Shown here piece after piece: positions 24,124 through 30,783 of a DNA stretch of 33,508 nucleotides. Each line of letters begins with the position of its first letter. The first letter of the stretch is position 1. The DNA comes from CAG-492 sp045643465 (GTDB lineage: Bacteria; Bacillota; Clostridia; TANB77; CAG-508). The position numbers were made by a program, and so were the translations under genes. Location of the stretch: NCBI GenBank assembly GCA_045643465.1, contig JAZUKV010000008.1:1-33508 (forward strand), written 5' to 3'. The notes under the pieces are model-generated. The model was not told the DNA's origin. It worked only from the letters and a program-made list of their open reading frames with translations, and did not search any database.

Positions 24124-24845
24124 TGGATAAAATATTCAAATTGTGTGATATTTTTCATTGTAAGATAAATGATTTAGTTCATGAAAATATGAGTGATATA
24201 AATTCATTAGGCGAAGATATAAAAATGAATGTAGTTAAATTTAAAGAAGAAAAGCAAAAGAAAATGAAAGGCTTAAGTAAAGCAATCTATATAATCGCAA
24301 GAATTGCTAAAATTATGATGTGAATACGTATTCCTATTGTAATAAGTATAATGATAATAATACCAATTATTATTAATAAATTTGAGCTAGTAGACGATAA
24401 ATTAATTGTGCATGATTCAAACAATATAATAACAATAGGTGAAGACAATACTTCAATTAGAATAAATGGAATTTTATTAGTAGATGGAAGCGATGAAAAA
24501 AATATAGAGAAAATTCTAGAAATATAAAAAAAATATTCAAAAACAGAGCTAATAGGACATGTAGAAGCGGAATTTGTTTTTAGTATTTTAAATATAATTT
24601 TAGTTTCAATCATATTGCAACATTTGGAAGATTTATTTGTAAATATAAATAATGGAGATACGTCATTTACTTTTCCAGACTATTTCTTTATGAAAATTTT
24701 GAATGATAACTATACCTATTCAATTAATATATATAATGTTATAGAGATATTATTCCTATTATGTATGGCATATATATTTGAATATGGTCATGAAATTCAA
24801 TTAGATTCACAAGGAAAAATTTATGGAGATAATTCATCAAAATAA
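24123..24845 (+). pseudogene. Decayed XRE-type regulator with DUF2975-like membrane part
   Basis: One frame carries a coherent protein broken by TGA (24321) and TAA (near 24525). It begins inside what should be the end of an HTH domain (KLCDIFHCKINDLVHENM), then a Lys-rich linker, membrane helices and a C-terminal block ending AYIFEYGHEIQLDSQGKIYG. These match the XRE-plus-DUF2975-like membrane regulators common in Clostridia. The N-terminal HTH helices are missing and the gene abuts the lipoprotein stop. A deletion that removed the start, followed by two nonsense mutations, explains what is seen. The ATG at 24123 could still yield a 66-aa fragment. Confidence 0.7.
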
Positions 24846-24856
24846 TGAATAATAAG

Positions 24857-24888
24857 AAAAAGATTGATTTTATAAATCAATCTTTTTT
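24857..24888 (+). terminator. Terminator after the decayed regulator
   Basis: AAAAAGATTGATTT (24857-24870) pairs with AAATCAATCTTTTTT (24874-24888). Confidence 0.9.
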
Positions 24889-24890
24889 AT

Positions 24891-24962
24891 ATGGAAACTC
24901 ATAGTATAAAAATGGAAACTTATGTATCATATACTTGAAAATATATTTTTTTATGGTACAGT
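24891..24962 (+). promoter_or_regulatory. Paired direct repeat (LytTR site) and promoter of the LytTR-ABC operon
   Basis: ATGGAAACTCAT (24891-24902) and ATGGAAACTTAT (24912-24923) are direct repeats with a 21-bp period. Read on the other strand they contain AGTTTCCAT, in line with the paired imperfect repeats, two helical turns apart, bound by LytTR regulators. TTGAAA (24935-24940), 16 bases and TACAGT (24957-24962) follow. The position upstream of the -35 suggests activation, probably by the product of the first gene. Confidence 0.6.
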
Positions 24963-24981
24963 AAAAATAGAGGTGAATATT

Positions 24982-25422
24982 GTGAAAATTGAATTTAATA
25001 TAGATAAAACTAAAACGGAACCAGTAATTGTAATAAATTGCAATGAAATGAATAGCGATATTGAAAATATTATAGCTACTTTACAAATGTTTAATAAACG
25101 AATATGTGTAGTAAAAGAAAATCAAAATTTTATTATCGAAGCAAATGAAATATCATATATAGAATCAGTAGAGCGAAAAACTTTTGTATATACAAATACA
25201 GATATATATGAATCAAAATTAAAATTATATGAAATGGAAGAAAAGCTTTGCGAAAGCAATTTTATTAGAGCAAATAAATCTTGCATAGTTAATTTAAGAC
25301 ATATAAAGTCTATTAAAAACGATATCGAAAGAAGATTAAGAGCAACATTACTTTCAGGGGAGCAAATAATTATTTCTCGACAATACGCAGAAGAAATAAA
25401 AAAGAGATTGGGGGTTTGTTAA
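24982..25422 (+). CDS. LytTR-family DNA-binding regulator
   Basis: 146 aa. There is no receiver domain: about 45 residues of unassigned sequence precede a LytTR domain (about 48-143), with FIIEANEISYIE at its start and FIRANKSCIVNLRHIKSI as the conserved core. Start GTG 24982 is chosen because GAGGTG lies 6 bases before it. A longer reading from an ATG at 24922 lacks a ribosome site and would overlap the promoter. Stand-alone LytTR proteins paired with a DUF3021 membrane protein form LytTR regulatory systems in which the membrane partner restrains the regulator. The next gene is exactly such a partner. Confidence 0.9.
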   Translation: MKIEFNIDKTKTEPVIVINCNEMNSDIENIIATLQMFNKRICVVKENQNFIIEANEISYIESVERKTFVYTNTDIYESKLKLYEMEEKLCESNFIRANKSCIVNLRHIKSIKNDIERRLRATLLSGEQIIISRQYAEEIKKRLGVC

Positions 25423-25899
25423 ATGATTAAAAAGAATACAATATTTGATTACTTAAGTAGTATTATGATTATATTTAGTGTATCAATTATAAGTATTAGC
25501 TTTTTTGCTTATATTTTTGGTGCAGAAGGAACAAAAGATGTTTCATCAATTTTTAGTATGGGAAACCAAGGAATTTCAATTGCAACAATTACACAATTCT
25601 TTATCTTATCTATTATCATTGCAACACTAAAATATATATTTTTTACGGATAAACTTATAAAGAAAATGTCTATTACCAAAAGAACTATATATATGTTTAT
25701 TTCTATAATAATGATTATTGGAATTTTCGCTAAAGTATTTAGCTGGTTTCCTGTAAATATGTTAAAACCTTGGTTAATGTTTTTTATTAGTTTTGGAATA
25801 TGCGCATCAATAAGTGTTATCATTTCAAAGATTAAAGAATCTAACGATAATAAGAAAATACAAGATGCATTAGATAATTGGAAGGAGAATAATAAATAA
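25423..25899 (+). CDS. DUF3021-family membrane protein (LytTR partner)
   Basis: 158 aa with four membrane helices (about 10-32, 55-77, 88-108 and 115-135) and a charged cytoplasmic tail. The pattern of a Gly/Ser-rich first loop, TQFFILSIIIATLKYIFF and FSWFPVNMLKPWLMFFISF is characteristic of DUF3021. It starts directly after the LytTR stop codon, so the two are translationally coupled. In streptococcal LytTR systems the membrane protein antagonises its regulator; the same relation is inferred here. Confidence 0.85.
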   Translation: MIKKNTIFDYLSSIMIIFSVSIISISFFAYIFGAEGTKDVSSIFSMGNQGISIATITQFFILSIIIATLKYIFFTDKLIKKMSITKRTIYMFISIIMIIGIFAKVFSWFPVNMLKPWLMFFISFGICASISVIISKIKESNDNKKIQDALDNWKENNK

Positions 25900-26751
25900 A
25901 TGGAAAATATAATTAGTATTAAAAATATATGTTGTTCATTTGGCAAAAAAGAAGTTCTTCACAATATTAATATAGATATACAAAAAGGAACAATATTTGG
26001 ACTATTAGGTCCTTCTGGATCAGGAAAAACAACATTAATAAATATAATAACAGGTCAATTAAAAAATTCATCTGGTGAAAGTACAATTTTTGGAGTAAAT
26101 AGTTTAAAATTGTCTGGTAATGATTATAAGAAAATAGGAATAATGATGGATGATTTTGGATTATATGAGAGAATGAATTGCTATGATAATTTAAAGTTTT
26201 ATCAAATGATAGATGGTAATGATTCAAAAGAAATCAATAAAGTATTAGATAAAGTAGGATTATTACCAAGCAAAAAGATAGCATTCTCAAATTTATCTAA
26301 AGGAATGAAAAACAGATTAGCATTTGCAAGAGCTATATTAAGGAGTCCTAAAATATTATTTTTGGATGAACCTACAAGTGGGCTAGATCCTCAAACAATG
26401 GAAGCAATACATAATATGATATTAAAAGAAAAAGAGAAGGGGACTACGATATTTCTAACTACACATAATATGCACGAAGCGGAAAAATTATGTGATAATA
26501 TAGCTTTATTAAATGATGGAAAAATAGTAGAATATGGAAATCCAATTGATTTATGTAGAAAATATAACAATATAAGAAAAATAAATGTACATTTAAAAGA
26601 CGGACAGAACATTTGTTTAGATTATAGTAAAGAAAGTGGAGAAACTATAAAAAGATACATAGAAAACAGTCAATTAGAAACAATCCATTCAACAGAGCCT
26701 AATTTAGAAACAATATTTATGAATCTAACTGGAAAGGAGATGGATATATAA
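25900..26751 (+). CDS. ABC transporter ATPase
   Basis: 283 aa. Walker A GPSGSGKT (37-44), Q-loop region (MMDDFGLYERMN), signature LSKGM (132-136, a variant of LSGGQ as in many ABC-2 export ATPases), Walker B ILFLDEP with D156/E157, and the H-loop TTHNMHEAEKL. A C-terminal extension of about 70 residues resembles that of drug and bacteriocin export ATPases. It powers the permease encoded next. Start immediately follows the DUF3021 stop, with GGAG just upstream. The cargo is unknown; antimicrobial or peptide export or self-protection is typical for LytTR-linked ABC pairs. Confidence 0.95.
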   Translation: MENIISIKNICCSFGKKEVLHNINIDIQKGTIFGLLGPSGSGKTTLINIITGQLKNSSGESTIFGVNSLKLSGNDYKKIGIMMDDFGLYERMNCYDNLKFYQMIDGNDSKEINKVLDKVGLLPSKKIAFSNLSKGMKNRLAFARAILRSPKILFLDEPTSGLDPQTMEAIHNMILKEKEKGTTIFLTTHNMHEAEKLCDNIALLNDGKIVEYGNPIDLCRKYNNIRKINVHLKDGQNICLDYSKESGETIKRYIENSQLETIHSTEPNLETIFMNLTGKEMDI

Positions 26752-27449
26752 TGAGACATATTTATGCTATTTTTTGGAAACAATGTAAAGATACATTAAA
26801 AAATAAAGCTATATTATTACAATTTATATTGTTTCCTGTAATAACTATTATTATGGAAAATGCTATTAGCATTCAAGATATGCCTGAACATTTCTTTGCT
26901 AATTTATTTTCAACTATGTATATAGGAATGGCTGCTCTAGTAAGTATATCTACAATAATTTCTGAAGAAAATGAAAAAGGTACTTTAAAAGTTTTAAGAT
27001 TATCAAATGTAAAGTCTTTTGAATATTTATTAGGTAATAGTATATATATTTTAACTTTTTGTATGATTGGTTCATTAATTATGGGATTGACAAGTGGATA
27101 TGCAGGTACAAATTTATTATACTTCATGATTATAATGCTTATAGGGCATATATTTTCAATCTTAATAGGAGCATCTATTGGTGTTATATGTAAAAATCAA
27201 ATGAAAGCTACTTCTATGTCATTACCTATCATGATGATATTTTCACTTGTACCGATGCTTTCAAATTTTAATAATACTATTAAATCAATCGGAAAATTTA
27301 TATTTACAGAGCAATTATATATGTATCTAAATGATTTACCGAATTTCAATATTACTTTTGAAAGTGGAATAATTTTATTGTGTAATTTCATATTAATTAT
27401 TACTATTTTTATCTATAGTTATAAAAAAGTTTTTAGAAAGAATTATTAA
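26751..27449 (+). CDS. ABC-2 type permease
   Basis: 232 aa with about six hydrophobic segments and the usual ABC-2 features: a cytoplasmic N terminus (FWKQCKDTLKNK), and an amphipathic coupling segment SEENEKGTLKVLRLSNVKSFEYL after the second helix, which contacts the ATPase. Its ATG overlaps the ATPase stop by one base (TAATG), with GGAG upstream, so it is the last gene of a tight four-gene operon. Confidence 0.92.
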   Translation: MRHIYAIFWKQCKDTLKNKAILLQFILFPVITIIMENAISIQDMPEHFFANLFSTMYIGMAALVSISTIISEENEKGTLKVLRLSNVKSFEYLLGNSIYILTFCMIGSLIMGLTSGYAGTNLLYFMIIMLIGHIFSILIGASIGVICKNQMKATSMSLPIMMIFSLVPMLSNFNNTIKSIGKFIFTEQLYMYLNDLPNFNITFESGIILLCNFILIITIFIYSYKKVFRKNY

Positions 27450-27462
27450 TTCTAGTATCTAG

Positions 27463-27676
27463 ATTATTGTTTTTTGTAGTATATACTCATCATGTATTGT
27501 TAAAATATATTATTTAGAAAGAAAAAAACAACAAAAATAACACTGAAAATATAAATACTAATAAAACATATTCAATTAGAGATAATGAAATTTATTATGT
27601 TATGATTAATGGACAGAAATTCAAAGCAGGAGATAAAATTTCTGCTGAAACATTAGAATATAATATAGAATTATAA
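27463..27676 (+). pseudogene. Remnant of a small membrane-anchored protein
   Basis: An open hydrophobic stretch (frame from 27463, including IIVFCSIYSS) runs into an A7 tract near 27521-27528. The next frame then carries an Asn-rich linker and a compact domain, YSIRDNEIYYVMINGQKFKAG, ending at TAA 27674. Neither half has a start codon with a ribosome site. Anchor plus Asn-rich linker plus domain is the layout of other surface proteins here, so this looks like a start-less, frameshifted relic. Function unknown. Confidence 0.4.
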
Positions 27677-27694
27677 TGAAAAATAATTTAGACT

Positions 27695-27728
27695 AAAAGG
27701 CTAATTTCAAATTAGCCTTTTATTTTTT
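27695..27728 (+). terminator. Terminator downstream of the ABC operon
   Basis: AAAAGGCTAAT (27695-27705) pairs with ATTAGCCTTTT (27711-27721), then TATTTTTTT. Confidence 0.9.
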
Positions 27729-27738
27729 TGTATATAGA

Positions 27739-27767
27739 TTGACTCTATATAACTTATATGATAAATT
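27739..27767 (+). promoter_or_regulatory. SigA promoter for the 85-aa orphan gene
   Basis: TTGACT (27739-27744), 17 bases, TAAATT (27762-27767). It starts a leader of about 140 bases. Confidence 0.7.
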
Positions 27768-27780
27768 ACTAGTATATTAT

Positions 27781-27798
27781 AAAGAGCGTGCTCTTTTT
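27781..27798 (+). terminator. Attenuator-like hairpin at the start of the leader
   Basis: AAAGAG (27781-27786) pairs with CTCTTT (27791-27796) around CGTG, followed by TT. It falls within about 10-25 bases of the predicted transcription start, so it could abort early transcription. The short stem makes this tentative. Confidence 0.35.
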
Positions 27799-27805
27799 GT
27801 ATGAA

Positions 27806-27908
27806 TGTTAGTATAAATTAGTAAATTTGAGGTCAGATACTAACAAATAAGTTTTTAGTGGTGATGAGGTCAGCTCACTTACAAACCTAAAGATTTTTAG
27901 GAGGTAAG
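27806..27908 (+). promoter_or_regulatory. Structured leader with sequestered Shine-Dalgarno site and GGTCAGCTCAC motif
   Basis: TGTTAGTAT (27806-27814) pairs perfectly with ATACTAACA (27837-27845). GAGGTCAG occurs twice, at 27829 and 27866. CCTAAA (27886-27891) pairs with TTTAGG (27896-27901) and CTTAC (27878-27882) with GTAAG (27904-27908), enclosing the AGGAGG (27899-27904). AGGT (27867-27870) offers an alternative partner for ACCT. The GGTCAGCTYAC motif and CTTACAAACCT/TTAGGAGG order recur before the gene at 30351. Confidence 0.5.
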
Positions 27909-27912
27909 CCGT

Positions 27913-28170
27913 ATGAAAACGAATAACTATAAATATGTAATTACTATTCTCGAAGACATTTCTAAAACAACAGACATAAAAAAAGCTCAGGAAGATATTA
28001 AAAAAATAACTCCAGAATTAATAAAATCATTTGAATATGGAGTTAGATGCAAAGGAATCATTAGAAAGATAAAAACTACTATTAATTCAGGTGAACTCGA
28101 AGAAACTAAAAAAATTATAAAAAATGCGATTCCACTTATACAATCATACATGGGAATTCACAAAATTTAA
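27913..28170 (+). CDS. Orphan 85-aa helical protein
   Basis: Not recognised. Small, basic and probably all helical: three Lys/Ile/Glu-rich amphipathic segments with no Trp, no signal peptide and a single Cys. AGGAGG lies 8 bases before ATG 27913 inside a hairpin. Monocistronic, with promoter, long leader and downstream hairpins of its own. Confidence 0.6.
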   Translation: MKTNNYKYVITILEDISKTTDIKKAQEDIKKITPELIKSFEYGVRCKGIIRKIKTTINSGELEETKKIIKNAIPLIQSYMGIHKI

Positions 28171-28207
28171 AATGTCAGAAGGATTGAGAAATCACATATT
28201 AAAAAGC

Positions 28208-28233
28208 GAAGCTCTCTAATTAATTGAGAGCTT
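28208..28233 (+). terminator. Hairpin after the 85-aa gene
   Basis: Perfect 9-bp stem, GAAGCTCTC (28208-28216) with GAGAGCTTC (28225-28233). The T-tract is poor, so it may be a weak terminator or an RNA-stabilising end. Confidence 0.6.
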
Positions 28234-28286
28234 CTATTAAAGGGATTTTTAGGTACAGGCTTAAAAAATAATTATAATATATATAT

Positions 28287-28313
28287 AAAGAGCGTCTTAA
28301 AAAGGCGCTCTTT
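28287..28313. terminator. Terminator between convergent orphan genes
   Basis: AAAGAGCGTCTT (28287-28298) pairs with AGGCGCTCTTT (28303-28313) with one mismatch. A/T tracts on both sides allow use from either strand, in particular for the minus-strand gene that stops at 28336. Confidence 0.75.
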
Positions 28314-28335
28314 AAAAGTATAACTATTGATAATA

Positions 28336-29073
28336 TTATTCTTTGAATTCACTACCATAACAAAGGAAAGGACAATCTTCAAGAGAAACATCTCTTCTTC
28401 TGTTATGCACTATGTCAGCAAGAGGTTCCAAATATGAATAGTATTCTAAACCACCATAAGACATATAGCATCCTTCGTCAGATTCATCATCTGGAAGCAA
28501 GAATTTTTGGTAACCCATAAAATTTTTAAATCCAAAGATGTTAACCCAATCCAAGTCTTGTAAAGGACGTGAATCATCGCAAATAAGTGACCAACTTGTA
28601 TTTGCATCATAGCCATTTTCAGTAAGACATTTAAGCATCACAGCCAGTATTAAATTATAGCGGCTATATGTTAACATGTTACTGCCATGACTTTTGGCAC
28701 TTGAAATCCAGCTCTCACATGAGTTTGTACCTACATGTAATTCTTTTAATGAACTATTAAAAAATTTGAGATTGCAATAGTCTAACGGAATGAAAAAATT
28801 CTTAATGTTTCCTTTTTCTAAGATTTCGCTAATACGGGCTTTGAAATTTTTCTGTTTTTCTGTCTTTGGCGTATAAAAAAGCCAATCATCATAAGTGTGA
28901 AGTTCTTCAACATTTATCCGTATAAAGTCATCACCTTTTTCAATCTTTAGATGTGGAGTATCATCATTGAGCATAGTCATTGACATACTAATTGTTCCAT
29001 CTTCGTTGGTTTTAATCTGGACATTTTCGCCGACATTCTCAATTTTTATTGTGTAATCACAAATTTTTGCCAT
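28336..29073 (-). CDS. Orphan 245-aa protein of unknown function
   Basis: Not recognised. A soluble acidic protein without signal peptide. The N-terminal third is beta-like (repeated short strands with IKIENVGENVQIKTNEDG). The middle has a Ser/Thr-rich helix (about 115-150), and the C-terminal third carries an acidic loop (LLPDDESDEGCYMSYGG). Eight Cys are spread along it. AAAGGA lies before ATG at 29073. It is divergent from the gene at 29366; both promoters share the same core sequence, and its leader can form alternative helices at the ribosome site. Confidence 0.65.
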   Translation of the reverse strand: MAKICDYTIKIENVGENVQIKTNEDGTISMSMTMLNDDTPHLKIEKGDDFIRINVEELHTYDDWLFYTPKTEKQKNFKARISEILEKGNIKNFFIPLDYCNLKFFNSSLKELHVGTNSCESWISSAKSHGSNMLTYSRYNLILAVMLKCLTENGYDANTSWSLICDDSRPLQDLDWVNIFGFKNFMGYQKFLLPDDESDEGCYMSYGGLEYYSYLEPLADIVHNRRRDVSLEDCPFLCYGSEFKE

Positions 29074-29084
29074 ACTTGTATTTC

Positions 29085-29168
29085 CTTTCTACCTCTTAAT
29101 TTAGAGGATTTAGCTAGTTGCTGATAACGAATGGTGTAGAAAGATTTTATTATACAAAAAATTTCTAC
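29085..29168 (-). promoter_or_regulatory. Three-segment switch leader of the 245-aa gene
   Basis: On the minus strand, GTAGAAAT (29161-29168) and GTAGAAAG (29085-29092) can each pair with the single CTTTCTAC (29136-29143), for 7 and 8 bp respectively. The second site contains most of the Shine-Dalgarno AAAGGA. A further stem, CCTCT/AGAGG, abuts it. The two pairings exclude one another, one hiding and one freeing the ribosome site. Confidence 0.5.
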
Positions 29169-29177
29169 TAGAATAGT

Positions 29178-29206
29178 ATTATACCACATTATGTAAAACA
29201 AATCAA
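29178..29206 (-). promoter_or_regulatory. SigA promoter of the 245-aa gene
   Basis: On the minus strand TTGATT (29206-29201), 17 bases, TATAAT (29183-29178). The core ACATAATGTGGTATAATACT nearly equals that of the divergent promoter at 29225-29253. Confidence 0.8.
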
Positions 29207-29224
29207 GTTTCTATTGATGTTAAT

Positions 29225-29253
29225 TTGCCTAACTATACATAATATGGTATAAT
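29225..29253 (+). promoter_or_regulatory. SigA promoter of the 114-aa gene
   Basis: TTGCCT (29225-29230), 17 bases, TATAAT (29248-29253), within ACATAATATGGTATAATACT. Confidence 0.85.
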
Positions 29254-29261
29254 ACTTATAT

Positions 29262-29353
29262 GGAAGGTTTGTACCCTTGCATTGTTTCCATTTTATTGGT
29301 GCAATATAATAATAAATATGGAAACATAGCCTTCTAAATAACTTTTTGAAAGG
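29262..29353 (+). promoter_or_regulatory. Structured switch-like leader of the 114-aa gene
   Basis: A perfect inner stem, GTTTCCAT (29284-29291) with ATGGAAAC (29318-29325), is enclosed by GAAGG (29263-29267) with CCTTC (29330-29334). CCTT can instead pair with AAGG (29350-29353) in the ribosome site. GGAAGGTTTG at 29262 imitates GAAAGGTTGG at 29348, so the two compete for CCTT. Confidence 0.5.
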
Positions 29354-29365
29354 TTGGTAAACAGC

Positions 29366-29710
29366 ATGAAAACATTATTCACAGGACTCGAATACGGAGA
29401 GGAAAAGACAGTAAAAGTCAGTGGTACGTATTTAAAAGCTGTTGCTAGAGCAGTACATGGTTCTACTTCTATCGCGGCTGCAGAGCTACTGATAATGTCA
29501 GATGAATCCAGTGAAGACAGCAAAATCAGAATTGTGTACGCTGGTTATGGATCAATGGACGAATTTGTATTTTTTGAAATTGATGAATATGTTCACAACA
29601 ACGAAAACCTGGTTGATATTATTCCATTTAATTATGTATCAGTAGATAATATTTTAAAAACAGGAGTCATTCTTGTGGAAAAGACACAGCAAACAACTAC
29701 CAGCGAATGA
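29366..29710 (+). CDS. Orphan 114-aa protein of unknown function
   Basis: Not recognised. An alpha/beta-looking soluble protein: strand-rich start (KTLFTGLEYGEEKTVKVSG), an Ala-rich helix (about 27-46), a Ser/Asp/Glu loop, then strands and a Thr/Ser tail. Codon use is clearly less AT-biased than in the two-component genes. ATG 29366 is preferred to the in-frame TTG at 29354, which directly touches the AAAGG. It is monocistronic with its own promoter, leader and terminator. Confidence 0.65.
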   Translation: MKTLFTGLEYGEEKTVKVSGTYLKAVARAVHGSTSIAAAELLIMSDESSEDSKIRIVYAGYGSMDEFVFFEIDEYVHNNENLVDIIPFNYVSVDNILKTGVILVEKTQQTTTSE

Positions 29711-29717
29711 AGGCAAA

Positions 29718-29748
29718 ACAAATCTAGGATTTTTTCCTAGATTTGTTT
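29718..29748 (+). terminator. Terminator after the 114-aa gene
   Basis: Perfect 12-bp stem, ACAAATCTAGGA (29718-29729) with its complement (29735-29746). Confidence 0.95.
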
Positions 29749-29906
29749 ATATATATACATATTGTTCGATTCATTTATAAAACAAATAGACATGTAATTT
29801 ATATATAGCAACAAGCACTAGCGATGCAGAAAATGCATTTAATTTAAGTATTAATATAATATTAAACCTATTTTCTAAAAACAGAATAGAATAAAATATT
29901 ACAATT

Positions 29907-30122
29907 TTGATAAAAATAGGCTATTTAGCAACAAAATTTAATGAACAAAATATAATATATACAAATCATATATTAATTGGTATTTTTTTCCTAAGTCTCT
30001 TTCTTCTATCTATTTTAAGAATAGCTTTAATTCTATGTGAATTATTATTCATTATTATAGAGAAACCAGAAAGCATTGAAAATGGAAATAGGCAGTCTAA
30101 AAAAACTTATACTGTAAACTAG
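29907..30122 (+). other. Open frame with one or two membrane helices, possibly a gene fragment
   Basis: The frame begins just after a stop at 29892 and has only a TTG without a ribosome site. It contains a strong hydrophobic stretch (HILIGIFFLSLFLLSILRIALIL) followed by a polar tail. It may be the 3' remnant of a membrane protein gene or chance. No promoter or leader of the type seen at the neighbouring genes is present. From 29749 to 29906 I see only AT-rich sequence with a small ATGCA/TGCAT dyad. Confidence 0.25.
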
Positions 30123-30162
30123 AAATTAATATACGGTATTAACTATAATTTAGAGAATTAAA

Positions 30163-30191
30163 TTGACATTTCATATAAAAGATGATACTAT
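30163..30191 (+). promoter_or_regulatory. Promoter of the three-small-gene cluster
   Basis: TTGACA (30163-30168), 17 bases, TACTAT (30186-30191). ATTCCAC (30193-30199) near the start point is the complement of GTGGAAT (30241-30247). CAGGC/GCCTG (30206-30220) forms a small inner hairpin. Confidence 0.55.
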
Positions 30192-30292
30192 AATTCCACA
30201 AATCCCAGGCACTTAGCCTGTTTATATATAATTCGAGTTAGTGGAATAATGCAGAATTTGCATATATTCGTGTTCAGCACTAATAAAGCCAT

Positions 30293-30339
30293 AAGCAAGT
30301 AAAAAGGTCAGCTTACTTTGCTTACAACCTTAAATTAGG
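30293..30339 (+). promoter_or_regulatory. Leader element with GGTCAGCTTAC motif before the 62-aa gene
   Basis: AAGCAAGTAA (30293-30302) pairs with TTACTTTGCTT (30313-30323) with one bulge and presents AAAGGTCAGC in the loop. AAGGT (30304-30308) is also complementary to ACCTT (30327-30331), and CCT there to AGG in the ribosome site (30337-30339). The order GGTCAGCTYAC, CTTACAACCT, TTAGGAGG matches the leader at 27866-27904. Confidence 0.5.
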
Positions 30340-30350
30340 AGGAAATTTAT

Positions 30351-30539
30351 ATGCCTAAAAGCAGACAAAAGAAATATGTTCACTCACCTAACGGAGAAAT
30401 CCGGGAATTATGTCCAGGAATTCCATTAGAAAACGCAGAAATCATAGTTACAGATTCAAAGATAATCGCTGAAATGGATACAGAATCTATTAGAAAATCC
30501 GAAATTCAGCGTCAGAACGAATTGGAGGCCATATTTTAG
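30351..30539 (+). CDS. Orphan 62-aa basic/acidic small protein
   Basis: Not recognised. Basic N terminus (PKSRQKKYVH), a central loop with NGEIRELCPGIPLENAE and an acidic helical end. AGGAGG is 7 bases before ATG 30351. First of three tiny genes on one probable transcript; third-position usage is richer in C and G than in the surrounding DNA. No membrane segment. Confidence 0.6.
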   Translation: MPKSRQKKYVHSPNGEIRELCPGIPLENAEIIVTDSKIIAEMDTESIRKSEIQRQNELEAIF

Positions 30540-30587
30540 GCTAAAAACCATGGTTGCTGCTAAAATAATGTATGGAGGGTAAATTCT

Positions 30588-30773
30588 ATGGAAACTAGTG
30601 AAAAGCCCAAAATCAGCTTTACAATTGCTACAGTACATGTTCCTCGGTATGGCGAACTGATTGCTTCAGAAAAAAGAGCTTTGCCAAGACTGCAAAAAGA
30701 GCTTGATGAAGCTAACAGGTTAAAGCAAGATAGTTCTGTAACAATGAGGAGCAAACGTCGTAAACTTAGGTGA
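30588..30773 (+). CDS. Orphan 61-aa small protein with basic C terminus
   Basis: Not recognised. A beta-like start (KPKISFTIATVHVPRYGEL) is followed by a charged helix and a strongly basic end (TMRSKRRKLR) suited to nucleic-acid binding. TGGAGGG precedes ATG 30588. Its TGA stop overlaps the ribosome site of the next small frame, so the two are coupled. Confidence 0.6.
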   Translation: METSEKPKISFTIATVHVPRYGELIASEKRALPRLQKELDEANRLKQDSSVTMRSKRRKLR

Positions 30774-30783
30774 GGTGTTTAAC

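Noticed and set aside
24318..24326. TGA recoded as Trp in the decayed regulator
   Set aside because: TGA ends several other genes here (for example at 15045, 18323, 29710) and Trp is encoded by TGG throughout. The same frame also contains a TAA further on.
27781..30350. CRISPR array or tRNA genes in the accessory region
   Set aside because: The repeated GAGGTCAG and hairpins are irregular and few, with no spacer pattern, and no cloverleaf with a TTCRANTC arm was seen.
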